Shown here piece by piece: positions 15,386-23,767 of a stretch of 26,997 nt of DNA. The DNA comes from Leyella stercorea (GTDB lineage: Bacteria; Bacteroidota; Bacteroidia; Bacteroidales; Bacteroidaceae): NCBI RefSeq assembly GCF_021531655.1, contig NZ_JADYUF010000047.1:1-26997 (forward strand), written 5' to 3'. The position numbers and the translations under genes were made by a program. Numbering within the stretch: position 1 is the stretch's first letter; each line of letters starts with the position of its first letter. The notes under the pieces are model-generated. The model saw nothing but the letters and a program-made list of their open reading frames with translations, was not told where the DNA came from and ran no database searches.

Positions 15386-17491
15386 ATGAAAGATTTTATA
15401 ATAACCAAGCGCGACGGATCGCAAGACCGTTTCTCTTTAGATAAGATAATGAACGCTATTATCAAGGCGTTTCAGTCGGTAGATGAACCAGTTGACTTGA
15501 GTGCTATCTCTAAGATACTCAGTCACTTGAATATAAGCGAGGGCATCACTGTAGAGGATATTCAGAACCAGGTGGAAGAGGCTCTTATGCGCGAGAATTA
15601 TTATAAAGTCGCCAAGTCGTTTATGCTCTATCGCCAGCGTCACAATGAAGATCGCGAGACTCTCGAGAAGTTGAAGTTCCTGACAGATTATTGCAAAGCA
15701 TCGAATGCTGCAACAGGTTCGAAGTTTGACGCAAATGCAAACGTGGAGCACAAAAACATTGCCACACTTATCGGCGAACTTCCCAAGTCAGGCTTTATTC
15801 GCTTGAACCGTCGCATGCTTGTCGACCGTATCAAGCAGATGTACGGCAAAGAACTCGCCAATGAGTATATCGACAAGCTCACACATCACTTTATATATAA
15901 GAACGACGAGACATCGCTTGCCAACTATTGTGCGTCAATAACAATGTATCCGTGGCTTGTCAACGGTACAGGCCCTATCGGTGGCAACTCTACAGCGCCT
16001 ACAAACATCAAGTCGTTCTGTGGCGGATTCGTCAATATGGTGTTCATGGTATCGAGCATGTTGAGCGGTGCTTGTGCTACACCTGAATTCTTGATGTACT
16101 TCAACTACTTCATTGGTAAGGAGTATGGTCTTGATTACTGGAAGGAACCAGACCGCGTCGTTGACCTCTCACTTAAACAGCGTACCATCGATAAGGTGAT
16201 AACCGACTGCTTCGAGCAGATTGTTTACTCAATCAACCAGCCTACTGGAGCTCGCAACTATCAGGCTGTGTTCTGGAATGTGGCTTATTATGACCAGCCA
16301 TACTTCGAAAGTCTCTTTGGCGAATTTGTCTTCCCGGACGGTTCAAGACCTGATTGGGCGGGACTTTCATGGTTGCAGAAGCGCTTCATGAAGTGGTTTA
16401 ACAAGGAGCGTACGAAGGCTGTGCTCACATTCCCGGTTGAAACAATGGCGTTGCTCACCAAGGATGGTGATGTAATAGATAAGGAGTGGGGCGATTTTAC
16501 AGCCGAGATGTACTCTGAGGGACACTCGTTCTTCACATATATGAGTGACAATGCCGACTCGCTGAGTTCATGCTGCCGCTTGCGCAACGAGATTCAGGAC
16601 AACGGCTTCAGCTATACACTCGGTGCCGGTGGCGTGTCTACTGGTTCGAAGAGCGTGCTCACCATCAACCTCAACCGTTGCATACAGTATGCTGTAAAGA
16701 ACGGTCTTGACTATGCCGAATACCTTTCGGAGGTTATCGATCTCTGCCATAAGGTGCAGTTGGCATACAACGAGAACCTCAAGGATTTGCAGAAGCAGGG
16801 TATGTTGCCGCTGTTTGATGCCGGCTACATCAATATGAGCCGTCAGTATCTAACGATTGGCGTCAACGGACTTGTTGAAGCAGCAGAGTTCATGGGACTT
16901 CAGATCAACGACAATCCCGACTATCTGCACTTCGTACAGAAGGTGCTTGGACTCGTTGAAAAGTACAACAAGCAGTATCGCTCGAAGGAGGTTATGTTCA
17001 ACTGCGAGATGATTCCAGCCGAGAATGTGGGCGTTAAGCATGCCAAGTGGGACCGTGAGGACGGCTATTTTGTACCGCGCGACTGCTACAACAGCTACTT
17101 CTATGTAGTAGAGGACGACTCGCTCAACATCGTTGACAAGTTCAAGTTGCACGGCGCTCCATACATCGAGCACCTCACAGGTGGTTCGGCTCTGCATATG
17201 AACCTTGAGGAACACCTTTCACAACCGCAGTATCGCCAGTTGCTGCGTATCGCTGCCAAGGAAGGATGCAACTACTTTACATTCAACATTCCTAACACTA
17301 TCTGCAACGATTGTGGTCATATCGACAAGCGATACCTTAAGGAATGCCCCGTATGTCACAGCAAAAACATCGACTATATGACACGTATCATTGGTTATCT
17401 GAAGCGTGTGAGCAACTTCTCGCAGGCTCGTCAGGAGGAGGCCAAGCGTCGTTATTATGCCGAAGTTGACAAGGAGCTGAACGAGGCTTAA
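15386..17491 (+). CDS. nrdD: Anaerobic ribonucleoside-triphosphate reductase (class III)
   Basis: This 701-residue glycyl-radical enzyme makes deoxyribonucleotides from NTPs without oxygen, using formate as reductant in most relatives. The N-terminal ATP-cone (about 1-95, starting KDFIITKRDGSQDRFSLDKI) senses ATP/dATP. The catalytic barrel follows, with conserved segments such as TGPIGGNSTAPTNIKSFCGG and the SSCCRLR cysteine region. Near the C terminus a zinc site CNDCG...CPVCHS precedes the glycyl-radical motif RIIGY with G670. The radical on glycine is made by NrdG, encoded 47 bases downstream, and is destroyed by oxygen. The long structured leader suggests post-transcriptional or operator-based control. 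The start is preceded by an A/T-rich region and no other Met is nearby. Confidence 0.97.
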   Translation: MKDFIITKRDGSQDRFSLDKIMNAIIKAFQSVDEPVDLSAISKILSHLNISEGITVEDIQNQVEEALMRENYYKVAKSFMLYRQRHNEDRETLEKLKFLTDYCKASNAATGSKFDANANVEHKNIATLIGELPKSGFIRLNRRMLVDRIKQMYGKELANEYIDKLTHHFIYKNDETSLANYCASITMYPWLVNGTGPIGGNSTAPTNIKSFCGGFVNMVFMVSSMLSGACATPEFLMYFNYFIGKEYGLDYWKEPDRVVDLSLKQRTIDKVITDCFEQIVYSINQPTGARNYQAVFWNVAYYDQPYFESLFGEFVFPDGSRPDWAGLSWLQKRFMKWFNKERTKAVLTFPVETMALLTKDGDVIDKEWGDFTAEMYSEGHSFFTYMSDNADSLSSCCRLRNEIQDNGFSYTLGAGGVSTGSKSVLTINLNRCIQYAVKNGLDYAEYLSEVIDLCHKVQLAYNENLKDLQKQGMLPLFDAGYINMSRQYLTIGVNGLVEAAEFMGLQINDNPDYLHFVQKVLGLVEKYNKQYRSKEVMFNCEMIPAENVGVKHAKWDREDGYFVPRDCYNSYFYVVEDDSLNIVDKFKLHGAPYIEHLTGGSALHMNLEEHLSQPQYRQLLRIAAKEGCNYFTFNIPNTICNDCGHIDKRYLKECPVCHSKNIDYMTRIIGYLKRVSNFSQARQEEAKRRYYAEVDKELNEA

Positions 17492-17538
17492 GTCAATAAT
17501 ACTGATTATAAACATCCCTTTAAATAAGAATATAGACA

Positions 17539-18006
17539 ATGCTGAATTATCTGAATACAGGAATTGTTTTCCAGGAGATACCCGACGAGGTGACGTTATC
17601 TATTAACATCACCGGGTGTCCGTGCCGCTGCCCCGGGTGTCACAGTCAATATCTGTGGGAGAACATAGGCCAACCGCTTACGCCGATGGTTCTCGACCAG
17701 TTTATGAAACAGTATGGTGGTGATATAACTTGCATTTGCTTCATGGGCGGCGATGCCGATCCTAAGTATGTAAGCCAGCTTGCGCAGTATCTGCATCGGG
17801 AACATGAGAATCTGAAGGTGGCTTGGTATAGCGGTCGACAGCAGTTTCCGAAGAACATACGCAAGCGCGATTTCGACTACATCAAGCTCGGTCCGTATAT
17901 CGAACATCTTGGTTGTCTGAAGGATCGCACCACCAATCAGCGTCTATACAAGCGTGCTGTAGGCGATGATTTTACCGATATAACATCACGTTTTTGGAAA
18001 AAATAA
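17539..18006 (+). CDS. nrdG: Anaerobic ribonucleotide reductase-activating protein (radical SAM)
   Basis: This 155-residue radical-SAM enzyme generates the glycyl radical on NrdD. The 4Fe-4S cysteines are C27-x3-C31-x2-C34 in TGCPCRCPGCHSQ, with an extra cysteine, C29, inside the motif. CFMGGDADP and the following segment correspond to the SAM-binding GGE-like region. Length is normal for NrdG. Its stop codon overlaps the start of the next gene by one base (TAATG), so the downstream LuxR-type regulator is probably translationally coupled to it. Confidence 0.96.
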   Translation: MLNYLNTGIVFQEIPDEVTLSINITGCPCRCPGCHSQYLWENIGQPLTPMVLDQFMKQYGGDITCICFMGGDADPKYVSQLAQYLHREHENLKVAWYSGRQQFPKNIRKRDFDYIKLGPYIEHLGCLKDRTTNQRLYKRAVGDDFTDITSRFWKK

Positions 18007-18635
18007 TGACTAACGAATTTTGTAAAAAGCCAAGTATAGCAATCGTAGACCCCAACACACTTGCTGTGTTGGGGTTGACTCATTTATTGGAGTCGGTAAT
18101 GCCGATGATAGAAATCGACGCGTTCGCATCGTTTGCCGAACTTGAGGCAAACCATCCCGAACGTTATTTTCATTACTTTGCCGATATGCGCATTGTGCTT
18201 GCCCACATGGGTTTCTTTCAGTCGATGCGCCACAAGACCATTGTACTTGCCAATTCTGCTGTAGACAAAGCGTCGGCTTTGGGTTCGTTTCACACCATTT
18301 GTACCAACCAGCCCGAGAAGCAATTGCTTCGCTCCATCCTTATGCTCGAACAGCATGCCCACGCCAATGGTCGTAATTTGCCGCCCGTAGTGCATGCTCA
18401 CAATGAGAATGCTGTGTCGTTGTCGTCGCGCGAGATTGAAGTGATGTCGCTTGTGGTGAAGGGATATATAAACAAAGAAATCGCTGACCAACTCAATTTG
18501 AGTCTGCCGACGATTATATCGCATCGTAAGAACCTTATGTCGAAGCTTGGTCTTCGCAGTGTTTCAGCCCTTACGATTTATGCCGTTATGCACGGATATG
18601 TTGATGTGAATGACATCAGAACGCTTTCTCTATAA
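18006..18635 (+). CDS. LuxR-type regulator with degenerate receiver-like domain
   Basis: This 209-residue protein starts at the ATG overlapping the nrdG stop; a frame extension to an upstream TTG at 17994 is less likely. Residues 8-125 look like a response-regulator receiver (IAIVDPNTLAVLGLTHLLE) but have only one of the paired N-terminal acidic residues, and no convincing phospho-acceptor Asp where LAHMGF stands. It is probably a pseudo-receiver not controlled by phosphorylation. Residues about 138-205 form a LuxR/FixJ helix-turn-helix (NKEIADQLNLSLPTIISHRK), roughly half identical to that of the hemerythrin/LuxR protein 3 kb upstream, including the unusual ALTIYAV-VD tail. Coupling to nrdG suggests a role in controlling nrdDG or related anaerobic genes. 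The 3' end overlaps the helicase gene by 20 bases. Confidence 0.85.
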   Translation: MTNEFCKKPSIAIVDPNTLAVLGLTHLLESVMPMIEIDAFASFAELEANHPERYFHYFADMRIVLAHMGFFQSMRHKTIVLANSAVDKASALGSFHTICTNQPEKQLLRSILMLEQHAHANGRNLPPVVHAHNENAVSLSSREIEVMSLVVKGYINKEIADQLNLSLPTIISHRKNLMSKLGLRSVSALTIYAVMHGYVDVNDIRTLSL

Positions 18636-19938
18636 TAGTGCGCACTCCTTTTATTTTGGCGCCCTTTGAAATCTTTACTATGCGGTCGGCCGTCTTGCGT
18701 TCTACGGCCACGTAGGCATAGCGCTCATATACGTCGATGCGTCCTATCTCGCTGCCTTCAACTCCGCATGTCTTGCACAAATAGCCAAGAATGTCGCCCT
18801 TCGATATCTTGTCTTTCTTTCCTTTACCTATATATATGGTCGCCATGCGCGGCAACGGCACACGCTTCTTGCTGTTGTCGTCAAGTTTGTATTCCTCTGT
18901 TTTTTCCTTAACGTATTCGGGCAGATGCTCTTCGGGGCCAATCAGCATGAATGCGCGACCCGTTGCATCCCATCGTCCGGTACGTCCTACGCGGTGGATG
19001 TATTCGTCTTCGCCCACGGGCAGGTTGTAGTGTACTACGTTTGCTATGTCGGGGATGTCGAGTCCGCGTGCTGCGAGGTCGGTACCGACAAGGATGTTTG
19101 CCGAACCATTGGCAAAACGGTAAATGGCTTCCTCACGTTCGCGTTGCTCCTTACCTCCATGGAAGTCGCTGACAACATATCCCTCGCTGCGCAGGAATTG
19201 GCTCACACGCTCCACGCCGTCTCGATAGTTCATGAATACGATGGTCTGCTGATTGCCGAAGCTGCGTAGCAGAGTGTCGAGAGTGCCGAGCTTGTCGCGC
19301 TCAGGACATTGTACGGTGTACAGTCCGATGCGGTCGGGTGTCTGCTCCTCGTCGGTGAGGTGGTTGATGTTGATGGTGCGCTGCATACGAACGAATGAAG
19401 GCATCTCGTCGGAGTCGGTTGCCGAGAGCAGAATTCGGCGCTCGATGTTGGGCAGACTCTCCAAAGCCTTCTGCATTTCGGCGCGGAATCCCATACGCAG
19501 ACACTTGTCAAACTCGTCGAGTACGAGCCAGCGTACACTCTCGGCGTTGATGTTGAGCTTGTCGATATGGTCGTTGAGTCGGCCTGGAGTGGCGAACACA
19601 ATCTGTGGTTTGGTGCGCATTATCAGTCGGTGTTCGTCCATTGTGGCGCGACCGCCGTACAGGCAAGCCGAGCGCAGACCGCTGCCCATGCTCTGGAATA
19701 CCTCGTGCGACTGCAGGGCCAGCTCTCTGCCAGGTACAATCACAACCGCCTGCACCTCGTCGCTGCCTGCATTGAGGCGCGAGGCGATAGGCAACAGATA
19801 GGCAAGAGTCTTTCCGCTGCCGGTAGGAGCCAGCACCACAACATCTTTGTCGGAGTGCAGAATGGCATCTGACGTTTCTTCCTGCATCGCATTAAGGCTG
19901 TCGATGCGTAGCTTTTGCAATATGTTTTCTATGTTCAT
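18616..19938 (-). CDS. dbpA: DEAD-box RNA helicase, DbpA-like
   Basis: This 440-residue protein is an ATP-dependent RNA helicase. Motif I is A37PTGSGKT44, motif II is D141-E-F-D144 (DEFD in place of DEAD), motif III is S172-A-T174, and motif VI is H315RVGRTGR322. Residues about 365-440 form a DbpA-type RNA-binding domain (ATIYIGKGKKDKISKGDI ... GRIDVYERYAYVAV), which in relatives recognises hairpin 92 of 23S rRNA, so a role in large-subunit assembly is likely. I chose the ATG at 19938 (MNIENILQKL); an upstream in-frame Met at 19980 would add 14 residues that do not look conserved. The phospholipase D gene ends 54 bases upstream. Confidence 0.9.
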   Translation of the reverse strand: MNIENILQKLRIDSLNAMQEETSDAILHSDKDVVVLAPTGSGKTLAYLLPIASRLNAGSDEVQAVVIVPGRELALQSHEVFQSMGSGLRSACLYGGRATMDEHRLIMRTKPQIVFATPGRLNDHIDKLNINAESVRWLVLDEFDKCLRMGFRAEMQKALESLPNIERRILLSATDSDEMPSFVRMQRTININHLTDEEQTPDRIGLYTVQCPERDKLGTLDTLLRSFGNQQTIVFMNYRDGVERVSQFLRSEGYVVSDFHGGKEQREREEAIYRFANGSANILVGTDLAARGLDIPDIANVVHYNLPVGEDEYIHRVGRTGRWDATGRAFMLIGPEEHLPEYVKEKTEEYKLDDNSKKRVPLPRMATIYIGKGKKDKISKGDILGYLCKTCGVEGSEIGRIDVYERYAYVAVERKTADRIVKISKGAKIKGVRTIIEKAF

Positions 19939-19992
19939 TGTCTTGTTGTTAATTGTTATTGAATGTTTGTATGCCACCACTGTAGGGTGGGT

Positions 19993-21264
19993 TTACAGCA
20001 CTGGTGCAAGCAGATGGGCAAACCATCCTACGAATTTCTGCCACGGTGTGCGGAATTTCTTCCACTTCTTTGGGGTGAGCAGGAAGCTCTTTGTCTTGTC
20101 GCGGTCGAACATCTTGGACAGTTGTGCGGTGGTGCAGCGGTCGATTATCACGGCATTCTCTTCGTAGTCGAAGCGCAGGCTGCGTGAGTTGAGGTTGGCG
20201 CTGCCCACGGTGCAGAATCGTCCGTCAACCATGATAATCTTGGTGTGATGAAATCCCGGTTCGTAGATGTACACGTCTACTCCGTGCTTCATCAGGTTAT
20301 GGACGTTGTAGAACACGCAGTCGGGCGTAAGCGGAATGTCGCTGTGTGCCGAAACCATCACTTCCACCTTTACGCCTCGCTTCACAGCCCGTCGCAAAGC
20401 TTTCTTCAGCGTATGGTTGAGCGTGAGGTAGGGATTGACAAGCTTTATGCTGTCCTGCGCATAGTTGATGGCATTGGTGTAGAATGTTCGTATAATCTTG
20501 TTTGATGTGCGCGGTTCGCGGTTGATTATGCCCACCATCTTCTTGCCGGCAGAGCTGCAGGTGTCGGGTTTGAGTCCTTTGAAGTAGTATCCGCCGTGTA
20601 TTCCGCGGAAGTACTTTGCGCCGTGTATGTTCTGCTTGGCAGTCTTGTTCCATATTCTGAGGAATATGGCTTGCAGCGTGTTCACCTCTTCGCCGTCGAT
20701 ACGGCAGTGCATGTCGCGCCATTCGCCCACCTGCTTGGTGCCGTTGATGTAGTAGTCTGCCACGTTCATACCGCCTGTATAGGCTATCTGTCCGTCGATG
20801 ACAACAATCTTGCGGTGGTCGCGATGCAGCACGTGATTAATCCACGGAAAGCGTACGGGGTCGAATTCGAATATCTCGATGCCTTTGGAGCGTATGCTCT
20901 TGAGGTGGCGTTTCAGCAGCGGTTGGTTGTTTGAGTCGTTGCCGAATCCGTCGAACAGTGCGCGCACTTCCACTCCTTCCTTTGCCTTCTCAGCGAGCAG
21001 GTCGAACAGGAGTGAGGCTATTGAGTCGTTGCGGAAGTTGAAGTATTCCAGATGGATGCTGCTTCTTGCCTGGCGTATAGCCTGAAACATGTCGTCGAAT
21101 TTCTCCTGACCGCTCATCAGCAGAGTCACGCTGTTGTCATCCGAGAACTTCACGCCCTCCTCTTCCAGTTTGTCTACTATGAGCGAGTCGCTTGTCTGGG
21201 CCGACACTTCAGCCATTGTGCACAGACAAGCGATAAAAGTAATTATTATTGATTTCAATCTCAT
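19993..21264 (-). CDS. Phospholipase D / cardiolipin synthase-like protein with signal peptide
   Basis: This 423-residue protein has a signal peptide (1-22, MRLKSIIITF to VSAQ) and two HKD motifs, H150-R-K152-x4-D157 and H340-T-K342-x4-D347, each followed by the GGMN or GSANLNSRS segment typical of the superfamily. The two motifs form one active site that transfers or hydrolyses phosphatidyl groups. Cardiolipin synthases of the ClsA type normally have two membrane helices at the N terminus; here there is only a cleavable signal, so a periplasmic phospholipase or a ClsB/ClsC-like enzyme is equally possible. It may share a transcript with the helicase gene. Confidence 0.87.
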   Translation of the reverse strand: MRLKSIIITFIACLCTMAEVSAQTSDSLIVDKLEEEGVKFSDDNSVTLLMSGQEKFDDMFQAIRQARSSIHLEYFNFRNDSIASLLFDLLAEKAKEGVEVRALFDGFGNDSNNQPLLKRHLKSIRSKGIEIFEFDPVRFPWINHVLHRDHRKIVVIDGQIAYTGGMNVADYYINGTKQVGEWRDMHCRIDGEEVNTLQAIFLRIWNKTAKQNIHGAKYFRGIHGGYYFKGLKPDTCSSAGKKMVGIINREPRTSNKIIRTFYTNAINYAQDSIKLVNPYLTLNHTLKKALRRAVKRGVKVEVMVSAHSDIPLTPDCVFYNVHNLMKHGVDVYIYEPGFHHTKIIMVDGRFCTVGSANLNSRSLRFDYEENAVIIDRCTTAQLSKMFDRDKTKSFLLTPKKWKKFRTPWQKFVGWFAHLLAPVL

Positions 21265-21285
21265 TATTATATATATAATATGTGT

Positions 21286-21294
21286 GCAAAGGTA
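21286..21294 (-). promoter_or_regulatory. -7 element for the phospholipase D gene
   Basis: TACCTTTGC on the minus strand matches the -7 consensus 22 bases before the start codon. No good -33 TTG is seen at 19-21 bases. Confidence 0.5.
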
Positions 21295-21476
21295 CTACAA
21301 TTTTTTGTACCTATGTATTGCTATTCCATAAAACATATAGTAAATTGGAGATTTGAAACACTTTTTGCCGTATGTTATTATTCGTAATGCTCTGTGGGCT
21401 TGCTTTGTTTATGACGTTGGCACCCCATCATTCTGCTGTGTGTTTTTGCCCGAAATTCTATTGCGCTGAAAATGTA

Positions 21477-21597
21477 GTCCTTTTGGGTTGCAAAAGGAGT
21501 CCTTTTGAAGTGCAAAACGAGTCCTTTTGGAGAGTAAAACGAGTCCTTTTGGAGAGTAAAACGAGTCCTTTTTGAGAGCAAAAGGAGTCCTTTTGGT
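21477..21597. repeat. 22-bp tandem repeat with internal dyad, 5.5 copies
   Basis: GTCCTTTT starts at 21477, 21499, 21521, 21543, 21565 and 21587, an exact 22-base period. Units 1 and 5 end in CAAAAGGA, so each contains CCTTTTG opposed to CAAAAGG. Units 3 and 4 are identical (GGAGAGTAAAACGA). Both strands are open in several frames across it because the period lacks stops, which produces spurious short ORFs. The 480 bases 21265-21744 otherwise hold the PLD promoter and the pheS terminator only. Confidence 0.9.
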
Positions 21598-21629
21598 TTT
21601 TGCAGGTTTTACTGTTGGCGATAGATGTA

Positions 21630-21697
21630 TAAAAACAGAAGCGCCTTGAGAGCGTAAAGTCATTCTTGGTCAATGCTTTAACGCTTTCAAGGCGCTT
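21630..21697 (-). terminator. Terminator of pheS
   Basis: The arms 21639-21659 and 21676-21697 form a long, nearly perfect stem built from AAGCGCCTTGA...GCGT...AAG and its complement. On the minus strand it is followed by CTGTTTTTAT. It lies about 48 bases after the pheS stop codon, at 21745. Confidence 0.75.
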
Positions 21698-21744
21698 GTT
21701 TATGTCCGTTCAGTCCGAATGCTTCCGGATGGTGCTGGGATGCG

Positions 21745-22782
21745 TTATTCGGCTGATACGAATTCGTCGAGGAATCGGGTGTCGTTCTCCGAGAACATGC
21801 GAAGGTCTGCCACGCGATACTTAAGGTTGGTGATGCGCTCGATGCCGAGACCGAAAGCGTAGCCGGTATAAACCTTGCTGTCGATGCCGCAAGCTTCAAG
21901 AACGTTGGGATCTACCATACCGCAACCGAGGATTTCTACCCATCCGGTGTGCTTGCAGAAGCCGCAACCCTTGCCGCCGCAGATGTGGCACGAGATGTCC
22001 ATTTCTGCACTTGGCTCGGTGAAGGGGAAGTAGCTTGGGCGCAGACGTATCTTGGTGTCCGGACCGAACAGCTCGCGAGCGAAGGTGAGGAGCACCTGCT
22101 TGAGGTCGGTGAACGATACGTTCTTGTCGACATACAGTCCTTCGAGCTGATGGAAGAAGCAGTGTGCGCGTGCCGAGATGGCCTCGTTGCGGTATACACG
22201 ACCCGGGCAGATAACGCGGATAGGCGGCTGCTGGTGCTCCATGATGCGGCTCTGGTCGTTGGATGTATGCGAGCGGAGCAGGATATTCTTAGTTACGTCG
22301 TTGGGGTTCTGCTCGATGAAGAACGTGTCCTGCATATCGCGAGCGGGGTGATCGGCTGCGAAGTTGAGCTTGGTGAACACGTGCAGGTCGTCGTCAATCT
22401 CCGGTCCTTCTGCCAGAGTGAATCCCATACGCTGGAATATGTCGATGATTTGGTTCTTGACGATGTTGAGCGGGTGGCGTGTGCCGAGCTGTATGGGGTA
22501 TGCCGAACGGGTCAGGTCGAAGTCGTCAGCCGACTCTTCTGCCACCTCGTTCTGCTCTTTCAGCTCGTTGATTTTCTGCATTGCGAGCTGCTTCAGCTCG
22601 TTAATCTTCATTCCGACAGCCTTTTTCTGGTCGGCAGCCACATTGCGGAAGTCAGCCATGAGAGCCGTAATCTCGCCTTTTTTGCTTAGATATTTCAGTC
22701 TGAGCTGTTCAATCTCCTCGGCATTGCTTGCCTTGAGATTGCCCACTTCTTGAAGAAGTTGGTCTATCTTTTCTAAAATCAT
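21745..22782 (-). CDS. pheS: Phenylalanyl-tRNA synthetase alpha subunit
   Basis: This 345-residue class II synthetase subunit charges tRNA-Phe together with PheT, which is not encoded in this window. An N-terminal coiled coil (about 1-85) that binds tRNA is followed by the catalytic domain. This has the motif 2 region CFFHQLEGLYVDKNVSFTDLK and the motif 3 segment GYAFGLGIERI. The cysteine-rich CHICGGKGCGFCKHTGW segment (near 272-288) is a zinc-ribbon-like insert common in PheS of this phylum. Length is normal. It is monocistronic, with its own promoter and terminator. Confidence 0.97.
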   Translation of the reverse strand: MILEKIDQLLQEVGNLKASNAEEIEQLRLKYLSKKGEITALMADFRNVAADQKKAVGMKINELKQLAMQKINELKEQNEVAEESADDFDLTRSAYPIQLGTRHPLNIVKNQIIDIFQRMGFTLAEGPEIDDDLHVFTKLNFAADHPARDMQDTFFIEQNPNDVTKNILLRSHTSNDQSRIMEHQQPPIRVICPGRVYRNEAISARAHCFFHQLEGLYVDKNVSFTDLKQVLLTFARELFGPDTKIRLRPSYFPFTEPSAEMDISCHICGGKGCGFCKHTGWVEILGCGMVDPNVLEACGIDSKVYTGYAFGLGIERITNLKYRVADLRMFSENDTRFLDEFVSAE

Positions 22783-22817
22783 ATCTTTGTATTTTATATT
22801 TTGCTTTGAAATTCAGT

Positions 22818-22826
22818 GCAAAGGTA
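22818..22826 (-). promoter_or_regulatory. -7 element for pheS
   Basis: TACCTTTGC on the minus strand, 36 bases before the pheS start, fits the -7 consensus. The -33 region reads TTTA in place of TTG, so the match is partial. Confidence 0.5.
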
Positions 22827-22868
22827 ATATTTTTTGACATAATAAAGAACTATATCGAAATAAAGTTG

Positions 22869-22876
22869 TACTTTTG
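22869..22876 (+). promoter_or_regulatory. -7 element for the DUF4348-murB genes
   Basis: TACTTTTG matches TAnnTTTG, 40 bases before the DUF4348 start and back to back with the pheS promoter. No clear -33 TTG is seen. Confidence 0.4.
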
Positions 22877-22915
22877 CCGAAAATTTGAGGGATGTAATTA
22901 AGTCCACAATGTAGT

Positions 22916-23767
22916 ATGAAAAAAGGTGTTTTGATTGTTGTGTGTGCCATTGTGGCATGCATGATTTGTTTTTCTTCGGCAGGATGTTCGGACAAGAAGC
23001 CTGCGGTGGTGGCCGATTCGGATAGTGTCCATGCTGACAGTATCGAGGCGATGGCCGACACTTTGGACCAGATTATAGCCGAGACTCCCATGCCGAAGGC
23101 TGCTGACGAGCTGTTCGACGACTTCTTCTTCAACTTCGCTGCCAACCGTAAGTTGCAGATGAAGCGCATCGTTTTCCCGTTGCCTGTTGTCAATGGCGCT
23201 GACACCACATTCGTTCCGAAGAAGCGTTGGAAGATGGAGCATTTCTTTATGCATCAGGATTTCTACACGCTTATTTTCGACAATATGCGTCAGATGAATG
23301 TTGTCAAGGACACAACTATCGGTAATGTAGTGGTGGAGCGCATCAATCTGCCGCGTCGGCATGTGCGTCAGTTTGTGTTCCGACGTGTGCGCGGACAGTG
23401 GATGATGACGTCTGTGGTCAATACGCGTATGCACAACAGTAAGAATGCGTCGTTCCTGTCGTTCTATCACAAGTTTGTCAACGACACCACGTTCCAGGTG
23501 GCAAGCATCAACGACCCGCTTGAGTTTGCAGGTCCTAATCCCGACGACGACTTCGATAGGATGGAAGGAATTCTGGCACCCGAACAATGGCTGTCGTTTG
23601 CACCCGAACTGCCGCATTCCACCATATATAATATACTCTACGGACAGAAGTATTCGGAGAGCAATCAGAAGATATTCGTCATCCGCGGCATTGCCAACGG
23701 TCTGGAGACCGAGCTGACTTTCCGCCGCAAGGGTAGACATTGGAAACTAATGAAACTGATAATGTAA
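22916..23767 (+). CDS. DUF4348 lipoprotein
   Basis: This 283-residue lipoprotein has signal sequence and lipobox SSAGC (C24), then a short linker and the DUF4348 domain (about 60-283). Recognisable segments are ELFDDFFFNFAANRKLQMKRI, VPKKRWKMEHFFMHQDFYT and the closing FRRKGRHWKLMKLI. The family occurs in Bacteroidales and has no known function. Its stop codon overlaps the murB start by one base (TAATG), a coupling that suggests an envelope or cell-wall role, though this is only inference. Confidence 0.85.
   Translation: MKKGVLIVVCAIVACMICFSSAGCSDKKPAVVADSDSVHADSIEAMADTLDQIIAETPMPKAADELFDDFFFNFAANRKLQMKRIVFPLPVVNGADTTFVPKKRWKMEHFFMHQDFYTLIFDNMRQMNVVKDTTIGNVVVERINLPRRHVRQFVFRRVRGQWMMTSVVNTRMHNSKNASFLSFYHKFVNDTTFQVASINDPLEFAGPNPDDDFDRMEGILAPEQWLSFAPELPHSTIYNILYGQKYSESNQKIFVIRGIANGLETELTFRRKGRHWKLMKLIM

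Noticed and set aside
18613..18660. Terminator between the convergent LuxR-type gene and the helicase gene
   Set aside because: No stem with a T run is present; the two genes overlap by 20 bases.
21372..21575. Plus-strand 67-codon frame with a hydrophobic start
   Set aside because: Its second half is the 22-bp repeat, it has no promoter or ribosome-binding signal, and no family is recognisable.
21477..21597. Possible CRISPR array
   Set aside because: The repeats are directly abutting with no spacers, and there are no cas genes in the window.
21378..21673. Overlapping minus-strand reading frames of 67-84 codons through the 22-bp repeat
   Set aside because: All three frames are open because the repeat lacks stop codons; the peptides (KDSF, KGLV, KRTRF units) are a translation of the repeat and show no start signal or homology I recognise.
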